A stretch of DNA of 64,000 nucleotides. Source: Flammulina velutipes. Its lineage: Eukaryota; Basidiomycota; Agaricomycetes; Agaricales; Physalacriaceae. The translations under genes and the position numbers were made by a program. Positions 18,931 to 30,448 of this stretch are shown in pieces; position 1 is the first letter of the stretch, and each line of letters starts with the position of its first letter. Location: NCBI GenBank assembly GCA_011800155.1, contig CM022368.1, positions 3,162,001 to 3,226,000 on the forward strand. Reading direction: 5' to 3'. The notes beneath the pieces are model-generated. The model was given only the letters and a program-made list of their open reading frames with translations. It ran no database searches and was not told the origin of the DNA.

Positions 18931-21089
18931 TCAATCCAACTCGCGACCTATCTTCAACCTCAACTTCTTGTTTGTTTGTTTTATCTTCGACAACAATGAC
19001 TTCCACGCCAGAGAAGATTTCTTGGGCTTCCAGGCTTCGAGCCAAATACTAAGGGAGAGAAGTACACGGTCCCGAATCACTGCATGCCTTGTGCTTATGT
19101 CGGAGGATATGAATCCGTTGTCTATCTTCAACAAACTATGAGATGAATTTTCACTAGGGAAGGAAATTCCACTTTTATGCCACGCATCATCTAAAGATCA
19201 TCGTGAGAGAAGATGGATCCACGAAAAAAAGGTCCTTACACTCTCCGAAGGTGGCAATTAACCTGTCTGCACGCCTATTGCGAAAACGAGAATTCGTATC
19301 TGAAAATCTCATGCCAGTGTGGTCAAGTTTCCTGAAAGTTTTTGGAAAATGTGCTGAACATAACCTCTAGAAAGGTCGATCCGTCAGTGATGCTACACGA
19401 AAAATTGGTATCTGGATGCTCACCTGTTCATTCTCAATATTAAGCAGGTGTGGCACGAGCGAGGGACCATTGGGCGCAGCCGTCTAGTATCATACTTTGA
19501 ATATCTCTCTGGTCGATATTGAGATCGATCGCGAACTTACCCGAAACCAACCCAGCTCGTTGCATCTACCAGTGCGATCAAATAAGGAATGTATCTCGCT
19601 GCCTGAACAGATGAGATTTCTCACCGTAACCAATGCCATGGGCGATCTGCCCAATTCCTTTTTGTATATCTGTCAGTGCGGCTCCAAAATTCACTGGGAG
19701 CTCTATAAGAGGAGGATGATCTTGTTCTATTGGCTAAACTCACTCGTTGTTTGCTCTGAATACTCTGTTATTCCACTTTCCCCAAGCAGCTAAGATATTC
19801 GTCACATTTCCACTATCGCCAACAGCTATTGCCTTGCAGAAATCATTGAAAGAAGGTTTCTCTTCGTAGGCGTCAGTGACAGGTTCGCCATCGTGGTCTA
19901 CAGTAGGCAATTTGGTGTCCCAAAGTTCCAAAGAGGATACAACTACACAACACAGGTAAAAAATCATTAGGGTGAATGACGGCGACGCTTACCAGAAGCT
20001 GCCACATCGTAAAGGTATGTCACATTATCCAATTGAAGTTGTTGCTTGAGTCCAAAAAGCTTCTCGTTATTGTCGACTTGGTCGATGATTGTCGAGACAG
20101 CTTGGATATTGGAGGAGCACTTCTTGAGGTTGTCAGTCTTCAACATCTGTTGACGGACGAAGTCCCAGTATTGCCACAGATCACTGGAAATGAGCAAACG
20201 AACATCATTAAGAGACGGATTGGAAGGGAAAAAAATTACATGCTCTTTGGCTACCACCAGTGCAGATGATGCATATCCCGCGAAGAAAACTTTTTCGTGT
20301 CTGCACGGCGAATCAGGATTCATAGGTTGAGATAAAAAGGAAAAGGCGATGCGTACTGAAGCATAGCCCAATTCGCAAGCGCACCTGATAGAATTCATTA
20401 ACACCTCATCTGGGCGCCGAGAGGAGAGGGGGTCGAACTTACCAGCGTAGCCTGCTCCGACGATTATCCATGGATTTGTGTTTGGATGCGTTGATGAGTT
20501 TATTGGGAGCTTCACGTTCTGCGCAAAGTACGCCAGGTCGTCTATTGATTGCTGTACCGTTAACCGCTTGAGGCTCTTCTCAGACAAGTCATTATACGGA
20601 AAGCTTCCTCCAAAGTACCGGTGCTCCAGGACAATAGCAGCGCCGTGTAGTGTGTACGCAAACTCGCCAATAATACCTTCATCTCTAATGAGAGATAGGG
20701 AGTCTGTGTGCATTTGTAAGATTCGGGTTTGAAGAGTAGGTCAAGTGCATACGTACCCGTCCCGGGGCGATTCCCTCCGCTCACAAGAAATATTGGCCCA
20801 GCTTGGATAGAATCGTTTTCAATTTGTGGGGAACGTGACGAAACTGAGTGTACTTACCATCATCATAGAATTTAGAGTTTACCCAGTAGCGTTGCTTGAA
20901 CTTTCCTGAAAGTATGTTCTTGTGGTTGACACGTTGATCAAAATAGTACGCGGTATCGACGTCATTAGCGCGCGCGAAATGTTCTGTCCGTGGTGAGAGG
21001 GGGTTACGGTGAGACGCAGACACTCCATCAAGGAGATGGCTACTGAGTGCGAGAAAAAAACAGATGGATAGAAGCATCCAGTTGGCCAT
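18931..21089 (-). CDS. Secreted S28-family (Pro-X carboxypeptidase-like) pseudopeptidase 1
   Basis: Multi-exon gene (about ten introns) with signal peptide MANWMLLSICFFLALSSHLL. S28 landmarks are the N-terminal FDQRVNHKN...FKQRYWVN, GPIFLVSGGN, VLEHRYFGGS, DDLAYFAQNV and CNELGWFR. The nucleophile motif GGSYGG of active S28 enzymes is replaced by VGAGYAGALANW, so Ser becomes Gly. The Asp region is kept (GEYDAW), but the His position reads NGFISSDI. Two triad members are therefore missing and peptidase activity is unlikely. The C-terminus adds a basic tail (KPKKSSLAWKSLLSKIK) not typical of the family. One intron (20184-20243) has a GC donor and is in-frame, so it may be retained. The retrotransposon LTR ends 45 bp beyond the stop. 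Confidence 0.88.
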
Positions 21090-21604
21090 GGCCGAGTACA
21101 GTCAAAAACAAAAATTCGGATAAGACGAGGGTATACTTCATTTTAATAGGCAGAGGTCTAGTTAAGTATCTCAGTAGTCAGAGAGATTGCCATGGCGTAA
21201 TTGCACACACCGACATCTAGTTTCCAACCTACTGATACTATGGCAATAGCGGCGTAGATCTCCCTGTGAACGGTCCGAGTCAATGGGATACGAAGGGCAT
21301 GAAACGCGGCGAAGAGAGTCGGACTCCTTTAACTCGACGAGTCTCAAGTAGTTGAGAGATATTATCGCGGCGTTACATAGAGCACTGCTTTGGATGCGGA
21401 ACAATTGTAGTGTCATTGCACTAGTAGTAGTCCTAGGACTTCCCCCAGTCGTTGTTAGGTAGGAGCAACCGGGTTGTCGGCGTTGTGAGGAATATAGAGC
21501 TATGGTCTAAGAAGGACTTGCGATTGTGGAGGAAGTGGGACGAGTCAACACGGCTCGGGCCGAATGTTGGAACGTGGAAATTTTGGACCTCGTCACCGAC
21601 CATC
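21090..21604. other. Divergent intergenic region between S28-1 and TIM23
   Basis: About 515 nt containing the promoters of both flanking genes. I see no further gene. Short ORFs here overlap no recognisable domain. Confidence 0.5.
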
Positions 21605-22381
21605 ATGTCGAACAATCCGTTTGGTATCTTCAAAAGCGCCGTATCGACTACGCCGTCACATTCAGACGACGCGTCGTCGTCGTCGAGCGCGCACATGTCC
21701 GCCAGCGACCTGCTCATGGGCGCGTACGACCCGAGCAAGCTGCACCCGCTCGCGGACATTGGTGACAAGCTGGACTACCTACTACTCGACGACGATAAAA
21801 ACCTTTCTACCGAGGGCGAAGCTCCCCTTCCCTCTCGCGGATGGAGCGACGACTTGTGTTATGGTACGGGCACCATGTACGCTAGCGGTATGTGAACAGC
21901 TCTCTTGTCGACCACACCCTAATTTATATATCCGACGATAGGTTTGGCTTTGGGCGGTCTATGGGGCCTCAGGGAGGGCGCATCAAAGAATCTGGCCGTC
22001 AGCAATTCCCGTCTACGGCTGAATAGCATACTCAACTCTATTACACGGCGAGGGACATTTGTTGGCAATTCTGCGGGTGTTCTAGGTCCGTCCCATATTC
22101 TTTTCATGCAATGTCCCATGTCCTCTGACAAGTCGAAAAGCACTGGGGTACAATGGCGTCAACTCGACTATCGATAGCATAAGGGGGAAACACGACACGT
22201 TTGGTAGCATTGGTGCGGCGGCTTTGACCGGAGCAATGTACAAGGCGACAGGTGTGTATATTCGCATTATATCCAGTACTCGCTGACCTTCTATGCAGCT
22301 GGTGTGAAGCCTGCGCTAACAGCGGCTGTTTTCATGTCGGGTGTCGCTGGCGCTTGGAGTTACCTCAAAAGGATTGTTTAA
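21605..22381 (+). CDS. tim23: TIM23, mitochondrial inner-membrane presequence translocase channel subunit
   Basis: Exons 21605-21887 and from 21942, with a third from about 22142 and a last one from about 22299, end at TAA 22381. The protein imports presequence-bearing proteins across the inner mitochondrial membrane as the pore of the TIM23 complex. The hydrophilic N-terminal half (MSNNPFGIFKSAVSTTP, AYDPSKLHPLADIGDKLDYL) is the intermembrane-space receptor part. The C-terminal half carries the Tim17/22/23 membrane signature (LRLNSILNSITRRGTFVGN, NGVNSTIDSIRGKHDTFGS, AALTGAMYKATAGVKPAL). In-frame codons extend upstream to 21452, but the start at 21605 matches the family N-terminus. Confidence 0.93.
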
Positions 22382-22876
22382 TCTACCTACACCCTCCCTA
22401 CTTAATACAATACTACTTAGATCAGACGAGTTGAACATAGTGTTGCGCCACTACTATAGGCACAAATTTTTAGGATGCGCTACCAGCCCACCCACGTTGA
22501 TAATGTGTGACAAATCTTACGCAGTGCGCATTTCGTCGCGATCCCTTTCACTCGTGACATCCCGGTAAGTACTCTAATCGAGCTACGAGTCTTCAAGCAA
22601 AGTATGAGGTGGACTACAAGTAATGTATTATTTGTGGCGTGTAATAGAAAATACAAAGACTGCAACTTTTGGGAGCCAGAAACCTCCAGAACAGGGAAAT
22701 TTTGGTTCGTGAGATACTCGTTATCAAGTTCAACTGTTACACCCTCTTCAACACTTGAAAACGGTGTGCAAAATAGTGTTACAATACAGTGCAAAAAAAG
22801 CGAGAAGAGGAAACCCGGAATAGGACGTGAGAGATATATATGCGCGAAAGATAGCAAGGATAATAGCAACGAGATT
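22382..22876. other. Convergent intergenic region between TIM23 and NOT1
   Basis: About 495 nt lying between the two 3' ends. AT-rich, presumably containing both polyadenylation sites. I see no additional gene. Confidence 0.5.
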
Positions 22877-25800
22877 CTACGGAGAGAAAATGACCTTTCC
22901 AACCTGCAAAGATTGTTAGTGGATGAACTTCGCTGGGGGGCAAAATGTACTCACGCTGTCCAGGAGTAGTTTGACTTCAGGAGCAACATTGATGAAGTCC
23001 TTGTTCCAGAATTGATATTTGGTGTTGCGGAGAAGTTCAATGAACGTCGCCAAGGCTCCCCACGGATGAGGACGGTGAACGATGAAGCGTTCTAGGAGGA
23101 CCTTGGTGAGAACTTCTCGGAAGCGGTCATCCTGCACCTCGACGAAGAGATGCAGGAGGAGAGAGCTGAACCAGAGCGTGTGGGCATTAGGGTAACGTAG
23201 GTGTAGCACGATGGCGCTGAGAAGGTGATGTTGCCCTATACAAGTCGTCAGTACGCAGGTTACTTGTTAGAACAGTTCAACGTACCTTCGATATCCAAAC
23301 TCGAGGCCAGGTATTGTAAAGCAATAACGCCGGGGTCACTTGGAATGAACACCGGCATGGCACTACGGGTCTTGGTTTGCGCGACCGAAGAGACACCAAT
23401 GTACATAACAAGAGCGTTGATGAGAGATAAGTTATAGGACTCAGCAGAACCTGGATCCGCGACGGGGTTCAACCTCAGGCGTTCCTTTAGTGTTGGCAGG
23501 AAAGAGGGCGATCCACGATTGAGCAGGTATTGATCGAGATGGCCACGTAGATCCCCATTCTTCAAGCCAGACGTAAAGTCGGACAGGATAGGAGGTATAA
23601 CTCCAGTCTCGGGTAGGCTTTCGAGGGTCTGATCACGAAGATGCGGGTCAGGAAGTAAGATGGAGGAGGGGAAGGCGCTGAGAATGATGTTACGAAGTTG
23701 GATGCATCGGGGAGGGATGGCGTCGCAAAGGGTGAAGTAATACTCGCTTAAGAATTCGGGGAAATCGTGAAGGAGGACCAAAAGGATACGCAGAGCACCT
23801 CGATATAAATCTCTGGCAGCGTGCTGAAGGTCGGCGTCCCTCAAGAATGGCGACAAAAACTTGAAGAGGGAGAGGAGGAGCTTGTGGAAAGCAGACCAAC
23901 CCTGACAAAACAATGAGTGTGTTTTCAAGCATATGGATTAGTCAACTAACCTCTCTGTTTTCCGCCAAAAGAAGCTTCGACATGTACAACCGATGAGAAA
24001 TGAGACACATCCATGAAAACGAGAACCCAGGGAAGTACGTGGGCTGCAAAGAGCTGAACGCATCGCTAGAAAGAAAGAACGAGTTAGCGAACAATAACTT
24101 TGGTGCGACATGGTGGCTCACCTAAGGGCCAAAAGAAGCTGGAAGTAGGCAGTCCCGAGCTGACTTTCAATCGAATGGAAGTCGTTGATGAGGCTCGAGA
24201 AGAACCTGAAGAATGGCTTTTGCTGGAAGTTAACACCCTGCTCTTCATGCATATTGGCGACGACGAGGACAAAGATCGACAAAATCTTCGTCAAGTAATG
24301 GACCTTGGCATGATCGTTGTCAACGCCACTCGCATCCCCGTGGTACTTGATGATGAAGGTGATCAGGCGGGACAGAGCATCCAACGCCTGGAAACACGCG
24401 CTGCTGTTGGGATACTTCAAGTATGTGTTGATACTAGACTCCGCGCAGACTCGGAAAAAGAGAGAAGACACTTCTTCCGCCTTGAGGATTCCCTGTTTCG
24501 TCATCTGGGTGATGAACGGAATGAAGTTCTTCTCTGGCGCAGCGGAGCGCTGGAAAATGAGGACCCATTGGTTGAAGCACCCTACGAGTTTCTCTCGCAT
24601 CTCAGTGTCTTGTTTGACGTTGGCCATCCGGACAGGCGGGTCCACTAAGACAGGACGACGTGGGCCACCCAAATCCTCAAGCAACCGGTTTACCCTTGAA
24701 AGAGGTGTAAGCTCGAAGTCGGAAGATGCAATGTCTTATCGCTTACTCGTCATTGGCCTTTCCTGCTTGATTGAGTTGACCCAAGACCTCCAGAGTTGAA
24801 CTAAACTGGGCCTGTGATGCGATGGGAGGATCGCTCGAGAGACATTGTCGAACCAAGTTGGCGGCAAACGTCAAGATGCTCGGACGAGGGTCTGCGTACA
24901 CAGACTTAGCTAGCTGCTGATCTTGAAGAGTTATGTTCAACAGCCCGCTGCCCAGAAGCGTAACCGTAACGGGAACATTGAGTTTGCGCTAGAATGCAGG
25001 TTAGCATGAGAAGAAAGAAGAACATTAGATCCCCACCTCATCTTCGGCGTACAACAACCAGTTGATAGCTTCCTTCGCGACGTCTTCGTATTGACGGCAA
25101 AGCTGGTCCAGTAAAGTGACATAAACATCTCTCCCGAGCTGGGAAGGTGTCTTGTAGAGAAGCTGCACAATCTTCTGAGAAAACGCCAACGGAGTTCTTG
25201 ATCGGTCCGCGCTTTCCATAGAAAGATACATGACTTGACGGACGAGGTGACGGATGTCGTGATTCTGCGGTAGGAGTCCAAGACTCTGGACTGGTATCTG
25301 CATCATGACGCTCTCCAAATCCCGAGTTATAACCTAAGATTTCCATGAATATCGAAGATAAAACATATTTCAAAGGGCATACCGCAAAACGATCCATTGC
25401 CTCCTGATGGCCGACATAGGGTGCTTGGTTGAGAACAGCGTCAGGAGCAGGTGAAGGAGTATATGGATTGTAGGACATTGTCGAGCTGGGTCTGCTGATC
25501 CCCCGTCGTCTCTGAGTCTCAACTCCTGCAGTCGATAAGTCTGACTGACCCCAAGACAGATCAAGACCACATACCAAAGTCATCATAGACACCGACTTGA
25601 TTGTTCTGAATGCCAGTGGCCCTAATCCGAAGCGGGTCGGGTAGGGAGGCGGAAAAGTTGGTCTGTTGTGCAGATGGCGCCCAGAATGCTTGTCCGGTCC
25701 TCAACTGTGCAAAAAATTAGCCAACATTCGTATAGAAAACATTTCCCGTACCTCGCGGTGACGCATGCGAGCATCGTATTGATCTTCAAATGCCGCGTCG

Positions 25801-28800
25801 ACGTCCGTCAATGCTCGCTCCATTGCTGCCTTTTCGATGGCAGCACAAGCAATCTCCAAGTTATCCGACATCAGAATCAAAGCGACCTGATCTTGCTGAA
25901 GAACCTCCGTAAATCCAGACTCGATCAAGTAGGTCCGGAGGTGGTTGGTCAAGTTGCTCTTGAGCGGTTCCTTGCAAGTTACTAAAGCCAAACTGCCAGC
26001 CAGCTTCTGTGCCATCAAGTGAGACGCCTTGCGTAGTTTCTCCTCGTTAGGCTCAGTAGCAAAATCTTTGACAACCAACTCGCGCGTTGAAATACCCGCT
26101 ATGGTGACCGATCTTTCTACGACTGGCAGGATGATCTACACAAACAGTTTGTTAGATGGAAGACAAGTGCTATTCTGAAATATACTCACCTCCCGAACGG
26201 CACGGTCAACAGCAAGTTGAACCGCGCGTTTGAAATTTGGATTGTGATTAAGGGGTGCGAGTTGAGCATTAACGTGTACATGCATCGAGAGGGTGGAAAG
26301 GATGGATTCGATATGTCCTCCGAGAGGTCGCTGTGACTCTGCCGCACTGGCCGGGTTGAGAGGTGGTAGTATCTGCGACTCTCCTCCAACCATGTGAGGC
26401 GATGGGTCGTATTCACCACCAATAGGAAGAGAGTTGATGTCCGCCACATACTCAGGCAGAGGAGGCCCAGCCATGCTATCGGAGAGAGGTCTGCTCCGAA
26501 GGATGTTCGCGGGCTCCACAGTGCCGAGGTCGATTTCGAGCGTAGTGCACAAGAGCTCAATCTCGAATTTGGGATTCAGTCGTAGCTCGGCGAAGAAGTA
26601 GAATTCGGCCAGCAGACCAATGACCGCCATCAACCAAGGATTGGGAGGCTTGAAGACTTTGGACTTCGCACTGCCTTCCAACGTCTTGCAAACGAACGAT
26701 AATGCGATGTTGAGTCGGCCACCTTCGTATCCCTCGATGAGAATGTCCTTGAACGACATGTTCTTGTACTTCACGGGCCTGTCTCGCGCCAGAGTGATTG
26801 ACCCGAGCCACGAACCAATGTTCTTCAACGCGGTACGCTCGGCACCCGATTGCATGACCCGTTCGGAGTTCAGCATGTTCATCGCCTTGACAAACGTTTC
26901 GTTGAGAATGAACCTCTGGAGTGTCTTGGAGCCTAGAGCATCCAGGAATCGAAGATAGAGAGAATGGTTGTTGGGTTCGGTACTAATCCGCTGGTCGACG
27001 AGGTAGTTGGCGAACCACCTCGAGTACTCGTCTGTGAATAGCTCCTTCATGTCGCTCAGCTTGGATTCGAAATTACTCGGCGCCAAGTTGTTGACTATGA
27101 AAAGGATCTTGTCAGATGTTTCTTCTGGTGGCGGATCCAGCGAATCCTCGATAACGTCAGGCCGGATAGATGTAAAGACGTTCACGACCTCTTGCGAAGG
27201 CCCTACAGAGAGTGTGCGAATGTCGCCATTCGTAACACCGTCGGCTGTGGACTTGGCGAGGTGACGCTGGATGCTGGCAATCAACTCCGGTTTGGCTTCT
27301 GCTAGGGCAGGTATCTCCACCAGCTTCTCGCACAATGGGCGCCATTCCGCCAGCCTAAACTCGAACCTGCTCAGCGCCTGCACACCAAATTTGAACAAGT
27401 TCGTCTCTGGCGGGCACGAAAGAGCATCCAGGACGTAGCGGATGGCGATGCCGAGAGGGATGTAGTCGATGAGTTGATGCTGAATGAGGGATCCAAAAAG
27501 ATACCCAGTCATCGACAGTTCGCGGGCCGGATAGTAGGATTGGAAGAACTTGTACTCGTCGAAGAGGAAGTGCAGCATGCACGAGAATACCTCGTGGTCT
27601 CGGGGGTTGGTGGATTCCTTGTGTCTCTGCAGCATGGCGATGACCTCGTCGATGGTGATATTCTCATCGTACATCTGCTTGTAGATGCCATCGACCTCAG
27701 CTTCGATTTCAGTTGAATAACTGACGACCGTTGTACCCGCTTCCACGTCTGATCCAGGAATGAGATTCATGAGACGAGGGTGAACTTGCAAGCAGGAATT
27801 CCGGACATCGACAGTGCGCTGGAGATCTTCTTCCTCCATCTCACTGGCACTAAGAAAAATTAGGTCAAAAAATCACGACTTGGTGCGTGTAACGTACTTG
27901 TTTCTAACCACACGAAGGATGATGGTGATGGTACTAGCACTGAGAGCCATCGTCCTGCCTTCAACTTGGGGATCAGAGATACGCGCATTCTTCTCGCTCT
28001 GCATCTTGTCGTCGAGGAATTCGACAACGGCATGAAGGAATTCGCCTCCGTGAGCAGTCACGTTGTCCGCGAGCCATTTGTCGAGATTTAGATACTCTCG
28101 TCGAGAAGCCAGAGCAGCTACGTCCAAAGCAAACGCGAAAGGACGAACTTCCAACAGCGCCTCGAGAATCTGACCGGTACGGTCAACTTGTTGTTTCAGC
28201 TCTTGTAGAGGTATAGTATGTACCTTGAGATCTTGCGCGACGTCAAGGATACGGGTGATGTTAAGAGGATTATCAGTGTAGAAGTCGCGGAATGCGTTGG
28301 TGAGGTACGTTGGTTCGATTTGCCATATCCTCATGAAGACGAGTTGATGATTCGGATGGCCGCCCAAGAACATGGCCAAGAGTTTCCGAGAGTACTCTAA
28401 ACGGATCTCGTTCCAGTTGGCATCCTGCAAAGCTATGTGTAAGTCATTGCAGACAATCGCAAGAAGGCCACCCACCGGAACCTGCAATAATCCCATATGG
28501 ACCAGCTCAGCGCTAATTTTGATTGCCTTGTCCAGCATCTCCCGTACATATCCACGGATCTCTTGCGACTCCGAGTCAGCCAGACGAACCAGTACCTCGA
28601 AGAGTTCCAGCGAGTTCCAAGTATGTCCTTGCACGTTTGCCGCCAAAGCTTTGATTGTCGGACTGGCAATGGCAACATCATCAACTGTGACAATGCGCCT
28701 GCCAGGCAATTGGACAAAGTTGAAGGTATCGGCAGGGAGTGAAAGAAGTGCGTCCAGAAGGCGTAGCTGGTGGAGGGAGTTGGTCCAAATCGACCAGAAT

Positions 28801-30029
28801 CCAGTTACGGCATGCGGCTCTTGGTCGCGCGGGCTGCTCGTGAGAATCGCAATGAGCAATTTTAGCGTCGCAGTGTCAACACCATGTCTATCAGGCCAAT
28901 CAAATGACTTGATGACTGCTGCCCAATTAATGGTGACGGACTGCAGGTTGTTTAGTCAGGTAGCACATTTGAATAGTAAAAGACGCACGTAAGACGACAA
29001 AGCTCTAACAAGGGCACCGACATCACATAGGGTTGCACCTTCCGTTGCGTGGCGAGCCAACGTTGAGATAATCTCCAAGACTTGTCCATCACGTGGCGGT
29101 GTTGCATCCGTTATACCAAAGCGTTCCAGTACGGCGCGCACTATCTCTTGGTCGCTGGTGAGCTCGGGTCCGAGCTGCAGAAGCGCTTGCACGAGTGTCG
29201 TCCCAGGCGCCAAGCTGCAAAATTAATGTTGAGAAAAAAGAGGCGCATACGTAAGACGCTTAATACTCACCTCAACGATGGCAATATGTGATGTAGCATT
29301 GGAATAACAGTGTCGCGCCCGTATTTAGTCTGCGCGGCTTGCAAGAGCGCGTTCCTTTCTTGGTAGTCGAGGATGGGGGATTCGGAAGAGTCAGAGAGCA
29401 AATTGGACAACAATTTTCCAACTTGGCCTGGAGACAAGTCGGCGTGGTCGAAGGACGGGTTCGAATGGTACAACGTTGAGATGGCTTCCTTGACCTCTGC
29501 TTTGATCACAGACACGGCTTGTGCTGCGAGTTCCGGGCGGGTAGCAGATGCCACTGATGACGCCAATACCAAACGTTCCAATGGGTGAAGGCCAATGCGT
29601 TCCACAAACCGGACAAAGTCGAAATGCCTAAAGATATCGCCTTCCCCCTTGTCTATACCGTCACGAAAGCGATCTGCGAGGAAAGGGTCGCGTGCAAGAC
29701 GTTGAGTTTCTTGAACGAGAAGGCGAAGCGTGAGGGTATTGGATGAGTCAAAGGATGAAGCGGGGGGATTGGGCGCTCTGGATTGTGAATGGACGATTAA
29801 GCGGCGAATGAAATGCAGGTAGGTGTCTATTCCATGCTGCTCCGAGAGCTAATAACAGCCGACGCTCGATGTTGAGTGATAAGTAGAGGCCAGGAAAAAA
29901 GACACGTACCGAGCGAATCTCAATTTGGTTCCTCTCGAAATTGTCCTCTGTGAGTGTTGACAGAAGGAAGACGATTTGGGCCCGGACGATTGTATGGATG
30001 TTCGTGGTACTTGTTGGCGGATTGTCCAT
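22877..30029 (-). CDS. NOT1: NOT1, scaffold of the CCR4-NOT deadenylase complex
   Basis: A gene of over 7 kb with a dozen or so short introns, encoding roughly 2100 residues. CCR4-NOT shortens mRNA poly(A) tails and NOT1 is its backbone. The start is taken at 30029 (MDNPPTSTTNIHTIVRAQI). The N-terminal HEAT region spans about 30029-28000. The MIF4G domain that docks the CAF1 deadenylase lies near 27150-26500 (ILFIVNNLAPSNFESKL, NPWLMAVIGLLAEFYF). The DUF3819 domain follows near 26080-25700. The NOT-module-binding C-terminal domain is near 23930-22877 (HPWGALATFIELLRN, FWNKDFINVAPEVK). The last exon is ambiguous: a GTGAGT donor within it allows a spliced end at 22877, while read-through ends at 22916. 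Confidence 0.95.
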
Positions 30030-30448
30030 GTGAGACCTGGACGGGGTCACCGAGCGCCGTTGTGCAGCGTTTCCGTGACCGGTCGCCGTTTTTGAGAGTG
30101 AAATGGTAGCAGGATGAACGGGGGAGGGAAAGGAGAGGAGGTGGCGGCAAGCAAGTCGTCGACCCAGGTCGTCGTCCTCCAGAGAGTCAAACACGACCAA
30201 ACTCGGCCGCGGTCCGTAACGTGGCTCAAAAAGGTAAATGCACCGCAACACGTTGACACGTTGCCACAAGCTTTATTATATTGAGTACACCTGAAGACTG
30301 GAGTACACTACAACGAAGCAAAATAGCAGCATAAAAAGCACTGCATGGGGACCATTCTTTTTTAAACGCGTAGGCTGGGTAGAATTTTTCAAATGAGTCA
30401 CCTTACCGGCACCGTCAACGAGTTTATTCCACCTGGGAAGGACTCGGT
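30030..30448. other. Intergenic region upstream of NOT1
   Basis: About 420 nt that must contain the NOT1 promoter and the 3' end of the neighbouring hydrolase gene. No other gene is supported. Confidence 0.5.

Noticed and set aside
21452..21604. N-terminal extension of TIM23 in frame
   Set aside because: The extension is unlike any TIM23 N-terminus; the Met at 21605 begins the conserved protein.
22877..22960. An extra small gene after NOT1
   Set aside because: The open frame is explained as an alternative last exon of NOT1 with a GTGAGT donor.
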